From the NCBI GenBank assembly GCA_026395035.1, contig JAPLZN010000123.1, positions 1 through 6,410 on the forward strand: 6,410 nucleotides of DNA, written 5' to 3'. A program made the position numbers and the translations under genes. Origin of the DNA: Candidatus Vogelbacteria bacterium (lineage in GTDB: Bacteria; Patescibacteriota; Minisyncoccia; Phycocordibacterales; XYD1-FULL-46-19). The notes under the pieces are model-generated. The model was not told the DNA's origin, made no database searches, and was given only the letters and a program-made list of their open reading frames with translations. Each line of letters begins with the position of its first letter. Within the stretch, counting starts at the first letter, position 1. This document shows positions 1 to 4,974 of this stretch, piece after piece.

Positions 1-1468
1 GGAAAAAGGTTTCCGACCGGAATTTCCACCGGAAGTCGAAAAAGACGCCGAAAAAGCTAAAAACATCGCCTTAACCGAAGCCGCCGAAGAAACGAAAAAA
101 CGGCGAGATTTTCGCCAAGTCCCGACCTTCACCATCGATCCCGTCGATGCCAAAGACTACGACGACGCCCTCTCGTTCCAAACCCTGCCAAACGGCAATT
201 TCGAGGTCGGCATCCATATCGCCGATGTCGCCTACTTCGTCCGTCCGGGTACAGTGCTGGATGCCGAGGCACGCAAGCGCGCTACTTCGATCTATCTCGT
301 CGATCGCACAATCCCGATGTTGCCGGAAGTCCTGTCAAACGGCATGTGTAGTCTAATAGAAGCGGAAGACCGCTTCGCCTTTTCCGCCGTGTTCGAAATA
401 GATAAAGAGGGCGACATCAAAACCGAATGGTTCGGCCGGTCCGTCATCAATTCCAATAAACGTTTCAGTTATGAACAAGTGCAAAAAATTCTCGATGATA
501 AAAACGGGCAATTCTTCACCGAACTCGACACCCTAAATAAATTGGCTTATAAGTTACGCGAGAAGAAGATCGAGGCCGGCGCGCTGTCTTTCGAAGATGA
601 AGAAATTAAATTCAAATTGGACGAAGCCGGCAAGCCGATTGCGATCACCAAAAAAGAACGAACCGACTCCCACAAGCTCGTCGAGGATTTTATGCTCCTA
701 GCCAACAAAAAAGTGGCCGAGTTTGTGTCCAAAAAAGTAAAGGACCAGCCGCACAAGTTCGTTTATCGCATTCACGAGTCGCCCGATCCGGACAAGATGC
801 TCGCCCTGCAGGAGTTTCTTCGCCCGCTCGGCTACAATATTACGATCAAGGGCAAAAAAATCAGCTCGGCCGAGCTTAACAAATTGCTCGAATCTTCGGT
901 CGGCCAGCCGGAAGAAACGATGGTCCAGCGCGCCGCAATTCGCACGATGTCGAAAGCGATCTACTCGATGCAAAATATCGGCCACTACGGCTTAGCTTTC
1001 GCTCACTATACACATTTTACTTCGCCAATCCGCCGTTATCCCGACCTAATGGTCCATCGCCTGCTCGCGATTTATCTGTCCGGTAAACAGCCAGTCGGGG
1101 AAATGCTGTCCGATTATTCATCGCTTGCGATCCATTGTTCCGACATGGAAAAACGCGCCGCCGAAGCCGAACGCGATTCGGTCAAATACAAACAAGTCGA
1201 ATACATGAAAGAGCGCATCGGGCAGGAGTTTAACGGCATCGTTTCCGGTGTCACCGAATGGGGCATTTACATCGAAGAATTAGAAACGAAAGCCGAAGGC
1301 ATGATCCGACTGGCCGATTTAGCTAATGATTATTTTGTCCTTGATCAAAAAAATTACGCGGTCGTCGGCGAACGGACGAAAAAGCGTTACCGACTCGGAG
1401 ACTTACTTCGGTTTAAGGTAAAAAAAGCCGACTTGAACAGAAAAATCCTCGACTTCGTTCCCGTTTAA
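1..1468 (+). CDS. rnr: Ribonuclease R (RNB-family 3'-5' exoribonuclease), 5'-truncated by window edge
   Basis: Cytoplasmic processive 3'-5' exoribonuclease that degrades RNA, including structured RNA, to small products. The frame is open from position 2, giving 488 visible residues; the first Met, at 254, is internal because conserved catalytic sequence precedes it. The RNB active site is seen at 134-169 (IDPVDAKDYDDA). Its aspartates at 137, 155, 161 and 164 match the spacing of E. coli RNase R D272, D278, D280 and D281. The family signature FTSPIRRYPDL lies at 1016-1048. A C-terminal S1 domain runs from about 1217 to 1462 (IGQEFNGIVSGVTEWGIYI onward). The N-terminal cold-shock domains should lie upstream of the window. 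The protein stops right after S1, without the long lysine-rich tail of E. coli RNase R. It converges on the minus-strand genes, and no U-tract terminator of its own is visible. RNase R is preferred over RNase II because of the HIADVAYFV and LVDRTIPMLPE blocks, but the missing N-terminus leaves some doubt. Confidence 0.95.
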   Translation, partial: EKGFRPEFPPEVEKDAEKAKNIALTEAAEETKKRRDFRQVPTFTIDPVDAKDYDDALSFQTLPNGNFEVGIHIADVAYFVRPGTVLDAEARKRATSIYLVDRTIPMLPEVLSNGMCSLIEAEDRFAFSAVFEIDKEGDIKTEWFGRSVINSNKRFSYEQVQKILDDKNGQFFTELDTLNKLAYKLREKKIEAGALSFEDEEIKFKLDEAGKPIAITKKERTDSHKLVEDFMLLANKKVAEFVSKKVKDQPHKFVYRIHESPDPDKMLALQEFLRPLGYNITIKGKKISSAELNKLLESSVGQPEETMVQRAAIRTMSKAIYSMQNIGHYGLAFAHYTHFTSPIRRYPDLMVHRLLAIYLSGKQPVGEMLSDYSSLAIHCSDMEKRAAEAERDSVKYKQVEYMKERIGQEFNGIVSGVTEWGIYIEELETKAEGMIRLADLANDYFVLDQKNYAVVGERTKKRYRLGDLLRFKVKKADLNRKILDFVPV

Positions 1469-1470
1469 CC

Positions 1471-1499
1471 AGAAAAGAAAAAGGGCCACCAGTGGCCCT
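1471..1499 (-). terminator. Intrinsic terminator for the minus-strand small ORF unit
   Basis: Read on the minus strand, a perfect 8-bp GC-rich stem (AGGGCCAC / GTGGCCCT, 1499 to 1482) is followed immediately by TTTTCTTTTCT (1481 to 1471). This is a classic Rho-independent terminator. On the plus strand the same hairpin is followed by AAATTAAAATC, so it is a poor terminator for rnr, though the hairpin could still protect the rnr 3' end. Confidence 0.85.
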
Positions 1500-1521
1500 A
1501 AATTAAAATCATTCAAACAAA

Positions 1522-1537
1522 CTGATCCCCCGATCAG
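1522..1537 (-). terminator. Second hairpin with T-rich tail, probable tandem terminator
   Basis: A perfect 6-bp stem CTGATC / GATCAG encloses a four-base loop. On the minus strand it is followed by TTTGTTTGAATGATTTT. It lies between the 77-residue ORF stop and the stronger terminator at 1471-1499, so it may be a first, weaker termination site. Confidence 0.5.
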
Positions 1538-1540
1538 AAG

Positions 1541-1557
1541 CGCCATCAGCAATGGCG
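1541..1557. other. Stem-loop spanning the stop codon of the small ORF
   Basis: A perfect 6-bp inverted repeat, CGCCAT / ATGGCG, with a 5-base loop contains the TGA stop (1546-1548) of the minus-strand 77-residue ORF. With the two hairpins downstream it makes three consecutive stem-loops at the 3' end of that transcript. No function can be read from the sequence. Confidence 0.45.
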
Positions 1558-1779
1558 TAAGCTGAATCCGTGTCCGCGAGCATCCTCGCGTAAATGTGCC
1601 TCTCCTTCGAACGCCGCTCGATGACCGACGAGCATCAGGCCGTCCGTCGTCGGAAACAGGCTTCGGACATAGGCCTTGAGACGATCAAGTCTGGCCTCCG
1701 GCCCATCGGAATCAGTTAGCGGAAGCGTATTCTCCGGTACGCTCCGTCTTGGCTCAACAGCCATCTTCCTCTTCTTCAT
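1546..1779 (-). CDS. Small hypothetical protein (77 aa) with its own promoter and terminator
   Basis: I do not recognise this protein. It is highly charged with a basic start (MKKRKMAVEPRRS). The middle looks helical (ARLDRLKAYVRSLF) and the C-terminal third is rich in His, Glu and Arg, ending in LRHC. There is no signal peptide, membrane segment or known motif. The case for a real gene is contextual. A near-consensus promoter lies upstream, an AGGAGGG Shine-Dalgarno sits 8 nt before the ATG, and strong terminator hairpins lie 3' of the stop. Codon use differs from neighbours: all four Lys codons are AAG and Arg includes AGG and AGA, whereas rnr uses mostly AAA for Lys. A sampled 60-base row (1561-1620) is about 62% GC. 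It is a separate monocistronic unit facing rnr. It could alternatively be a structured small RNA with an incidental frame, but the Shine-Dalgarno argues for translation. Confidence 0.6.
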   Translation of the reverse strand: MKKRKMAVEPRRSVPENTLPLTDSDGPEARLDRLKAYVRSLFPTTDGLMLVGHRAAFEGEAHLREDARGHGFSLRHC

Positions 1780-1787
1780 AGAACAAT

Positions 1788-1794
1788 CCCTCCT
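1788..1794 (-). promoter_or_regulatory. Strong Shine-Dalgarno AGGAGGG for the 77-aa ORF
   Basis: The minus-strand AGGAGGG ends 8 nt before the ATG at 1779, which decides the start. It is the only strong Shine-Dalgarno in front of a gene in this window. It sits mostly in the six-base loop of a small stem made by AATCC (1796-1800) and GGATT (1785-1789). Confidence 0.8.
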
Positions 1795-1804
1795 AGGATT
1801 TTGA

Positions 1805-1816
1805 GACCCTTGGGTC
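1805..1816. promoter_or_regulatory. Dyad at the predicted transcription start (possible operator)
   Basis: GACCC-TT-GGGTC is a 5-bp-arm inverted repeat at or just after the expected +1 of the promoter at 1824-1852. It could be a repressor site, or a 5'-end stem stabilising the short leader. There is no direct evidence for either. Confidence 0.35.
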
Positions 1817-1823
1817 CTTAATA

Positions 1824-1852
1824 TTTATATGCCAGACAAAAAGAATAGTCAA
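1824..1852 (-). promoter_or_regulatory. Sigma-70-type promoter for the 77-aa ORF
   Basis: On the minus strand, TTGACT (1852-1847) and TATAAA (1829-1824) are separated by exactly 17 bp. Each hexamer matches the consensus at 5 of 6 positions. The predicted start near 1817 would give a leader of about 38 nt that contains the AGGAGGG site. The -35 lies only 11 bp beyond the outer end of the inverted repeat around the four-helix-bundle gene. Confidence 0.75.
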
Positions 1853-1862
1853 CAACAGAAAC

Positions 1863-1896
1863 AATTACGGATTATAAATTACGGATTACGGATTTA
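1863..1896 (+). repeat. Left inverted-repeat arm of the four-helix-bundle cassette
   Basis: Three copies of ATTACGGATT (1864-1873, 1878-1887 and 1885-1894, the last two overlapping). The 24 bp at 1863-1886 match the reverse complement of 2238-2261 at 22 of 24 positions; the only differences are a TA/CG pair in the middle. The arm contains the TAA stop and last codons of the four-helix-bundle gene. Confidence 0.85.
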
Positions 1897-2239
1897 GCTT
1901 TGATGTTTTCTGGATTGACCCAAGTATCCTAACTATCCTTTCGCAATCCAAACTTATTGAGTTAAATTCGTTTTCTGATATAAATTTTGTTTCTTTAAGC
2001 AACCGTAACCAATAATGTGTTTCTCTCGCTTCCTTATAAGCAATCGTTATTTTCGTTATGAAATCTTTTTTAGATTGGCCACCAATCGCTTCTTCTATGT
2101 TAGCCCCAATCGAGGTACCACTTCTTAATATTTGTTTAGCTAAAATATATTCTTTCTTTTTCTCAACGAGATGCTTGTAAAGTCCGATTATCCGAACTGC
2201 AAAACTAAAGCTTTCTTTTTGAATTAAATTTTCTTTCAT
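1886..2239 (-). CDS. Four-helix bundle protein (S23 / 23S rRNA intervening-sequence protein family)
   Basis: A small helical protein of the S23/IVP family (TIGR02436, PF05635), structurally related to Avd of diversity-generating retroelements. These form oligomeric helical bundles; nucleic-acid binding is proposed but the role is unsettled. At 117 residues it has typical family length. The core is clear: QILRSGTSIGANIEEAIGG (residues about 36-54), then SKKDFITKITIAYKEARET and YWLRLL. The N-terminus (MKENLIQKESFSFAVRIIGLYKHL) also fits, supporting this start. No Shine-Dalgarno precedes it; the bases before ATG are repeat (ATTACGG). The start is 27 bp after the smc stop, so it may be co-transcribed with smc. 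It is strikingly AT-rich: three sampled 60-base rows (1921, 2041, 2101) total about 32% GC, against roughly 50-60% in neighbours. With the flanking inverted repeats this suggests an acquired cassette. No rRNA or reverse transcriptase is nearby. Confidence 0.93.
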   Translation of the reverse strand: MKENLIQKESFSFAVRIIGLYKHLVEKKKEYILAKQILRSGTSIGANIEEAIGGQSKKDFITKITIAYKEARETHYWLRLLKETKFISENEFNSISLDCERIVRILGSIQKTSKLNP

Positions 2240-2270
2240 CCGTAATTCGTAATCCGTAATTCGTAATTAC
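2238..2270 (-). repeat. Right inverted-repeat arm of the four-helix-bundle cassette
   Basis: Two exact tandem copies of the 14-mer ATCCGTAATTCGTA (2238-2251 and 2252-2265), then ATTAC. The arm fills the whole smc to four-helix-bundle junction, overlaps the ATG at 2237-2239 and contains the smc TAA stop (2267-2269). It pairs with 1863-1886 as a 24-bp inverted repeat at 22 of 24 positions. Confidence 0.85.
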
Positions 2271-4525
2271 TTTGCGTAGGCTTCAGCCTCTTCAAATCTA
2301 ATCGAGAGCAATTTCGAGATCCCGTCCCCGCCCATCGTAATGCCGTAGATAATACCGGCCCGCGACATTGTTTCGCGATTGTGAGTAATCAGGATCAACT
2401 GAGAAGATTTTGAAAGGGTTACGATCATGTCGCCGTATTTGCGCGAGTTCGCTTCGTCAAGCGCCGCGTCGGTTTCATCCAAAATCAAAAACGGTGGCGG
2501 ATTGACCGACGACATGGCAAAGAGAAGCGCAATCGAGGTCAGTGCCCGTTCCCCGCCGGATAACATTTGCAAACCCTTGATTTTTTTGCGTGGCAAAGAC
2601 ACAGCAATATCAATCCCTTCCTTGATGACTTCTTCCATCGGCACGCCGAAGCTTTGAGCGAAGGCGACGGGCAAGCCATTTTCTCCATCCCCATCTTCAA
2701 CCTCCTTCCTTTTCTTTTCCGGAGCTACGACATTCAATTCCGCGTCACCGCCGTCAAACATCAGCATAAAATACTTTTTAAACTCGCGATTGATTTTAAC
2801 AATTCCCTCTTTGAATTCGGTATCCAGCCGTTCTTTCAAATCCTTGATGACAATCTTCAAATCCTCCTTACTCTTTAACAGGTCGTTATGCTCCCGTTCC
2901 AGATAAGCATCCCGGTCGGCCGTTTCCTTGTATTCCGACAGTACATCCGTCCCCTCCACTCCCATGTCTTCCAGCCGGATTTTTAACCGTTCAATTTGCC
3001 GGCGCTTGACTTCCTGTTCCGCGCGATCCCCTGCCGCGTCATACCCAGCCGGTAAGACAAAGTTTTCGTACAATTTAATTTCCTGATTCACTAGCACCAA
3101 CCCCTCGCGAATTTCCGTTTTAAATTGTTCCTCCTCCAATAGTAATTTTTCTTCATGCGCTCGCACCGTTTCCAGCTGACTGCGCAATTCACTGCGCCGG
3201 CTGCGCAATTCAAACACTTCTCGCTCGGCTCCGCGTGTCGCTTCCTTGGATCGGTCAATTTCCTGTTTGCGATCAGCCAGCTCGCGCGCCAATTTAATTT
3301 CTTCGGCGTCCAGCTGTTTTATTTCATCTTCAATCCGGGTTTTTTCCATCCTCAATTTGGCCACCTCGGCTTCAATGTCCGCCAAAGACAAGCCCGCCGG
3401 CGCATGATGCTCGGCGCGAAACTTTGCCAGCAGATTTTTGATTTGCCCCACCACTGTTCGCACGGCATCTAGAGTCTCACCTTGTTCGGCCTCGGTCAAA
3501 AACGAATCCAAACTGACGAGCACTTGCTCCACCCGGGCCAAGTCAATCATCCGGGCGGCGGCCTCTTCCGGTCGGGATAATTTTTCGCCCTTAATCTCAA
3601 TCATTCCTTCCAGCCGTCCTAAGCCGCGCGCCAATTCGTCTTTTTGCCGAGCGTTTTGCCGTAATTTATTTTCCAACTCGGCCAGCTCGCTCGTCTCGTC
3701 GGGACTAATCGCGTGGGAAATCGCCGCTTCGGCTGCCCGCAATTTTTCCTCTGTCCGCGCCAGTTCCCCCGCCGGTCCATCTTTGTCGTTTTTAATCCGC
3801 GCGCGAAAATCCTGCAAATAGGCCTCCTCTTTTTTTAGGTATTCCAAATACAGCGCCTTCAATTCTTTGCGCATCTCGTCGGCCTTTTCAATTTTCTCCA
3901 CCTGTTTTTTTAGGAATTTGAGATGAGGTGCAATTTCCCGCCGCAGGGATTCGACTTGTTTTATGTTGTCTTCAGTTTTGTCCAGTTTCTTCTCACTTTC
4001 TTCCATCTTCCACTGATACAGTCGCAAGCCCAGAGCTTCTTCAATCATTTCTCGCCGTTCATACAGATTGGCATTCAAAATCCGGTCGGCCTCACCCTGA
4101 TTAATGATATGGTGGCCGGACGAACCAAGCGACACCGAGGAAAGAAGTTCGTAAATATCTTTCAGACGGACTTTGGTACCATTGATGGAATACTCGTTCG
4201 TACCGTCACGCAAAACTTCGCGCGTCACCACCACTTCGTCGTAATCCACCGGAAACTTTTTCTCTGTATTATCAAAAGCAATCGACACCGCCGCGCGACC
4301 CAACCGGGACCCGCCCCCTCCCCCACCGTTGAAAATCAAATCTTCGCCCCGCTTCCCGCGCAATGATTTGAGCGACTGTTCCCCCAACCCCCAGCGAAAC
4401 GCCTCGGCAATATTTGATTTTCCGGATCCGTTTGGACCGACAATCGCCGTAATCGGGGCATCAAAAACCAGCTCGGTCTTCCGAGCAAACGATTTAAACC
4501 CCGACAATTCCAGCCGTTTCAGCAT
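2267..4525 (-). CDS. smc: SMC-family chromosome segregation ATPase, short form without a recognisable hinge
   Basis: ABC-type ATPase of chromosome organisation; family members dimerise, bind kleisin partners and entrap or extrude DNA. The head halves are complete. They comprise Walker A GPNGSGKSN (residues 30-38), a Q-loop in IINQGEADRIL (Q143), signature LSGGER (655-660), Walker B FLILDETDAALD (679-690) and H-loop ITHN (His715). Flanking SMC-specific blocks (MLKRLELSGFKSFARKT, YERREMIEEALGL, EFKKYFMLMFDGGDAEL) distinguish it from RecN and Rad50. At 752 residues it is far shorter than the usual ~1,150-1,200. Two charged coiled-coil arms (about 171-325 and 380-580) are joined by only ~55 residues, with no Gly-rich hinge and no CxxC hook. 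Six glycines occur at 67-72. The start is supported by the family N-terminus. There is no Shine-Dalgarno, and a TATAAT ends 7 nt before the ATG. An rnc-smc neighbourhood is common in bacteria. No scpA or scpB is in view. Confidence 0.94.
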   Translation of the reverse strand: MLKRLELSGFKSFARKTELVFDAPITAIVGPNGSGKSNIAEAFRWGLGEQSLKSLRGKRGEDLIFNGGGGGGSRLGRAAVSIAFDNTEKKFPVDYDEVVVTREVLRDGTNEYSINGTKVRLKDIYELLSSVSLGSSGHHIINQGEADRILNANLYERREMIEEALGLRLYQWKMEESEKKLDKTEDNIKQVESLRREIAPHLKFLKKQVEKIEKADEMRKELKALYLEYLKKEEAYLQDFRARIKNDKDGPAGELARTEEKLRAAEAAISHAISPDETSELAELENKLRQNARQKDELARGLGRLEGMIEIKGEKLSRPEEAAARMIDLARVEQVLVSLDSFLTEAEQGETLDAVRTVVGQIKNLLAKFRAEHHAPAGLSLADIEAEVAKLRMEKTRIEDEIKQLDAEEIKLARELADRKQEIDRSKEATRGAEREVFELRSRRSELRSQLETVRAHEEKLLLEEEQFKTEIREGLVLVNQEIKLYENFVLPAGYDAAGDRAEQEVKRRQIERLKIRLEDMGVEGTDVLSEYKETADRDAYLEREHNDLLKSKEDLKIVIKDLKERLDTEFKEGIVKINREFKKYFMLMFDGGDAELNVVAPEKKRKEVEDGDGENGLPVAFAQSFGVPMEEVIKEGIDIAVSLPRKKIKGLQMLSGGERALTSIALLFAMSSVNPPPFLILDETDAALDEANSRKYGDMIVTLSKSSQLILITHNRETMSRAGIIYGITMGGDGISKLLSIRFEEAEAYAK

Positions 4526-4532
4526 TCGTTAA

Positions 4533-4561
4533 ATTATATAGTGAAAAGCGAAAAATGAAAA
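4533..4561 (-). promoter_or_regulatory. Candidate smc promoter giving a leaderless mRNA
   Basis: On the minus strand, TTTTCA (4561-4556, 4 of 6 to consensus) and a perfect TATAAT (4538-4533) are 17 bp apart. The expected +1 is 4526, one base before the smc ATG (4525-4523). The upstream half lies in imperfect heptamer repeats of GAAAAAT type (4543-4570 on the plus strand). Confidence 0.6.
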
Positions 4562-4570
4562 ATGAAAAAC
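4543..4570. repeat. Imperfect heptamer tandem repeat (GAAAAAT-like, four units)
   Basis: The consecutive units are GAAAAGC, GAAAAAT, GAAAAAT and GAAAAAC. The two middle copies are identical. The tract overlaps the -35 and spacer of the candidate smc promoter, so copy-number change could alter the -35 and its spacing. It may equally be simple low-complexity sequence. Confidence 0.5.
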
Positions 4571-4589
4571 AGAAATGAATCGTATTCCC

Positions 4590-4612
4590 GCCGGCCGATG
4601 GACTCGGCTGGC
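4590..4612. repeat. Stem-loop, 9 bp, in the rnc-smc intergenic region
   Basis: Arms 4590-4598 (GCCGGCCGA) and 4604-4612 (TCGGCTGGC) pair with one G-T, leaving a five-base TGGAC loop. TATTCCC just before it resembles the start of the REP hairpins seen elsewhere in the window, so it may be a decayed family member. Confidence 0.5.
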
Positions 4613-4627
4613 CGTAGATAGACACCC

Positions 4628-4662
4628 CTCCTTCGCCTCGCTTCAGCGGGCAAGGAGAATGA
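4628..4662. repeat. Imperfect REP-like hairpin ending in GAATGAC
   Basis: CTCCTT (4628-4633) pairs with AAGGAG (4652-4657), enclosing an inner CGC-TTCA-GCG. It is followed by AATGACC, the same 3' tag that follows the REP hairpins at 4940 and 5742, which suggests a diverged copy in the same orientation. Confidence 0.5.
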
Positions 4663-4713
4663 CCTTTCAGCTACTACCCCCTATGGATAAAGAGGAGTCG
4701 GAAGACCCTAAAG

Positions 4714-4852
4714 CTCCGGCGAGCCTCGCGCAACCAATTAGAAAATAACAAGAAGTGAGCCGGTGGGAGGCGCTGTTTGAGCGATGTACTCATCGCGAGT
4801 TCGCCGGGGGCCGTGCGAGCGACTTGATTATTTTCTTGATTGGCGAGCGGAG
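4714..4852. repeat. Long imperfect palindrome (~140 bp) between rnc and smc
   Basis: Successive nested arms share nearly one centre (about 4788). They are CTCCG 4714-4718 / CGGAG 4848-4852, TCGC 4726-4729 / GCGA 4843-4846, CCAAT 4734-4738 / ATTGG 4839-4843, and GAAAATAA 4741-4748 / TTATTTTC 4828-4835. Inside these are CAAG 4749-4752 / CTTG 4823-4826, GGCG 4769-4772 / CGCC 4802-4805, and GCGATG 4781-4786 / CATCGC 4791-4796 around a TACT loop. TCGC and CCAAT compete for one base at 4843. As RNA this would be a long bulged hairpin on either strand. It could be a MITE-like remnant, a structured RNA or an RNase III substrate. Confidence 0.6.
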
Positions 4853-4915
4853 GAATTCGCCAGCCAGCGAATATCCGTGCCCGCCGGAGGTTTGGGGTCG
4901 GACGATAAATACAAA

Positions 4916-4944
4916 CCTGGATTCCCGCCTGCGCGGGAATGACA
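4916..4944 (+). repeat. REP-like palindrome (CCTGG-ATTCCCGC-loop-GCGGGAAT-GACA)
   Basis: A perfect 8-bp stem (4921-4928 / 4933-4940) with a CTGC loop, flanked by CCTGG and GACA. The flanks match those of the hairpin at 5717-5746. This is the dispersed repeat that translates as VIPAQAGIQ or LDSRLRGND in many genomes. It lies 10 bp 3' of the rnc stop. In the rnc transcript it is followed by CCAGGTTTGTATTTA, so it may end or stabilise that mRNA. Confidence 0.8.
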
Positions 4945-4954
4945 CGACGAAGGA

Positions 4955-4974
4955 TTAAGAATTCCAATTCTTAA
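4955..4974. other. 20-bp AT-rich palindrome containing the rnc stop codon
   Basis: TTAAGAAT (4955-4962) and ATTCTTAA (4967-4974) are perfect inverted repeats around TCCA. They encode the last residues KNWNS and the TAA of rnc. The stem is weak in G+C, so any function is uncertain. Confidence 0.5.

Larger units (their letters stand above)
4571..4954. other. Gene-free rnc-smc intergenic region, built of hairpins and palindromes
   Basis: No credible gene lies between the smc start and the rnc stop. Open frames exist on both strands, but they read through palindromic repeats and yield the familiar spurious phrases RVIPAQAGIQ (minus) and LDSRLRGND (plus). What is visible, left to right, is a 9-bp stem-loop (4590-4612), an imperfect REP-like hairpin ending in GAATGACC (4628-4662), an imperfect palindrome of about 140 bp centred near 4788, and a perfect REP hairpin (4916-4944). 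The whole may be one composite non-autonomous element or several insertions. Confidence 0.6.

Noticed and set aside
254..256. Met at 254 as the start of RNase R
   Set aside because: Catalytic residues at 134-169 are encoded in the same frame upstream, so the gene extends past the window edge.
1500..1520. Rho-independent terminator for rnr on the plus strand
   Set aside because: The hairpin at 1482-1499 is followed by A-rich sequence on the plus strand; the U-tract exists only for the minus strand.
1546..1548. UGA recoded as an amino acid (code 25)
   Set aside because: No conserved gene here contains an internal UGA, and terminator hairpins directly follow this TGA.
1886..2239. Avd gene of a diversity-generating retroelement
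   Set aside because: The fold family is related, but there is no reverse transcriptase, template repeat or variable-repeat target in the window.
1863..2270. CRISPR array or integron attC site
   Set aside because: The repeats are short, contiguous and inverted about a gene, with no regular spacers. No attC core (GTTRRRY/RYYYAAC pair) was found here or at the small ORF's 3' end.
4755..4958. 67-residue plus-strand reading ending LDSRLRGNDTT
   Set aside because: It is the opposite-strand translation of the same repeats, with no Shine-Dalgarno and no recognisable family.
4674..4967. 97-residue minus-strand reading containing RRVIPAQAGIQ
   Set aside because: It reads through the REP palindrome and the long palindrome; this phrase is a known spurious translation of REP-like repeats, and the frame overlaps the rnc stop.
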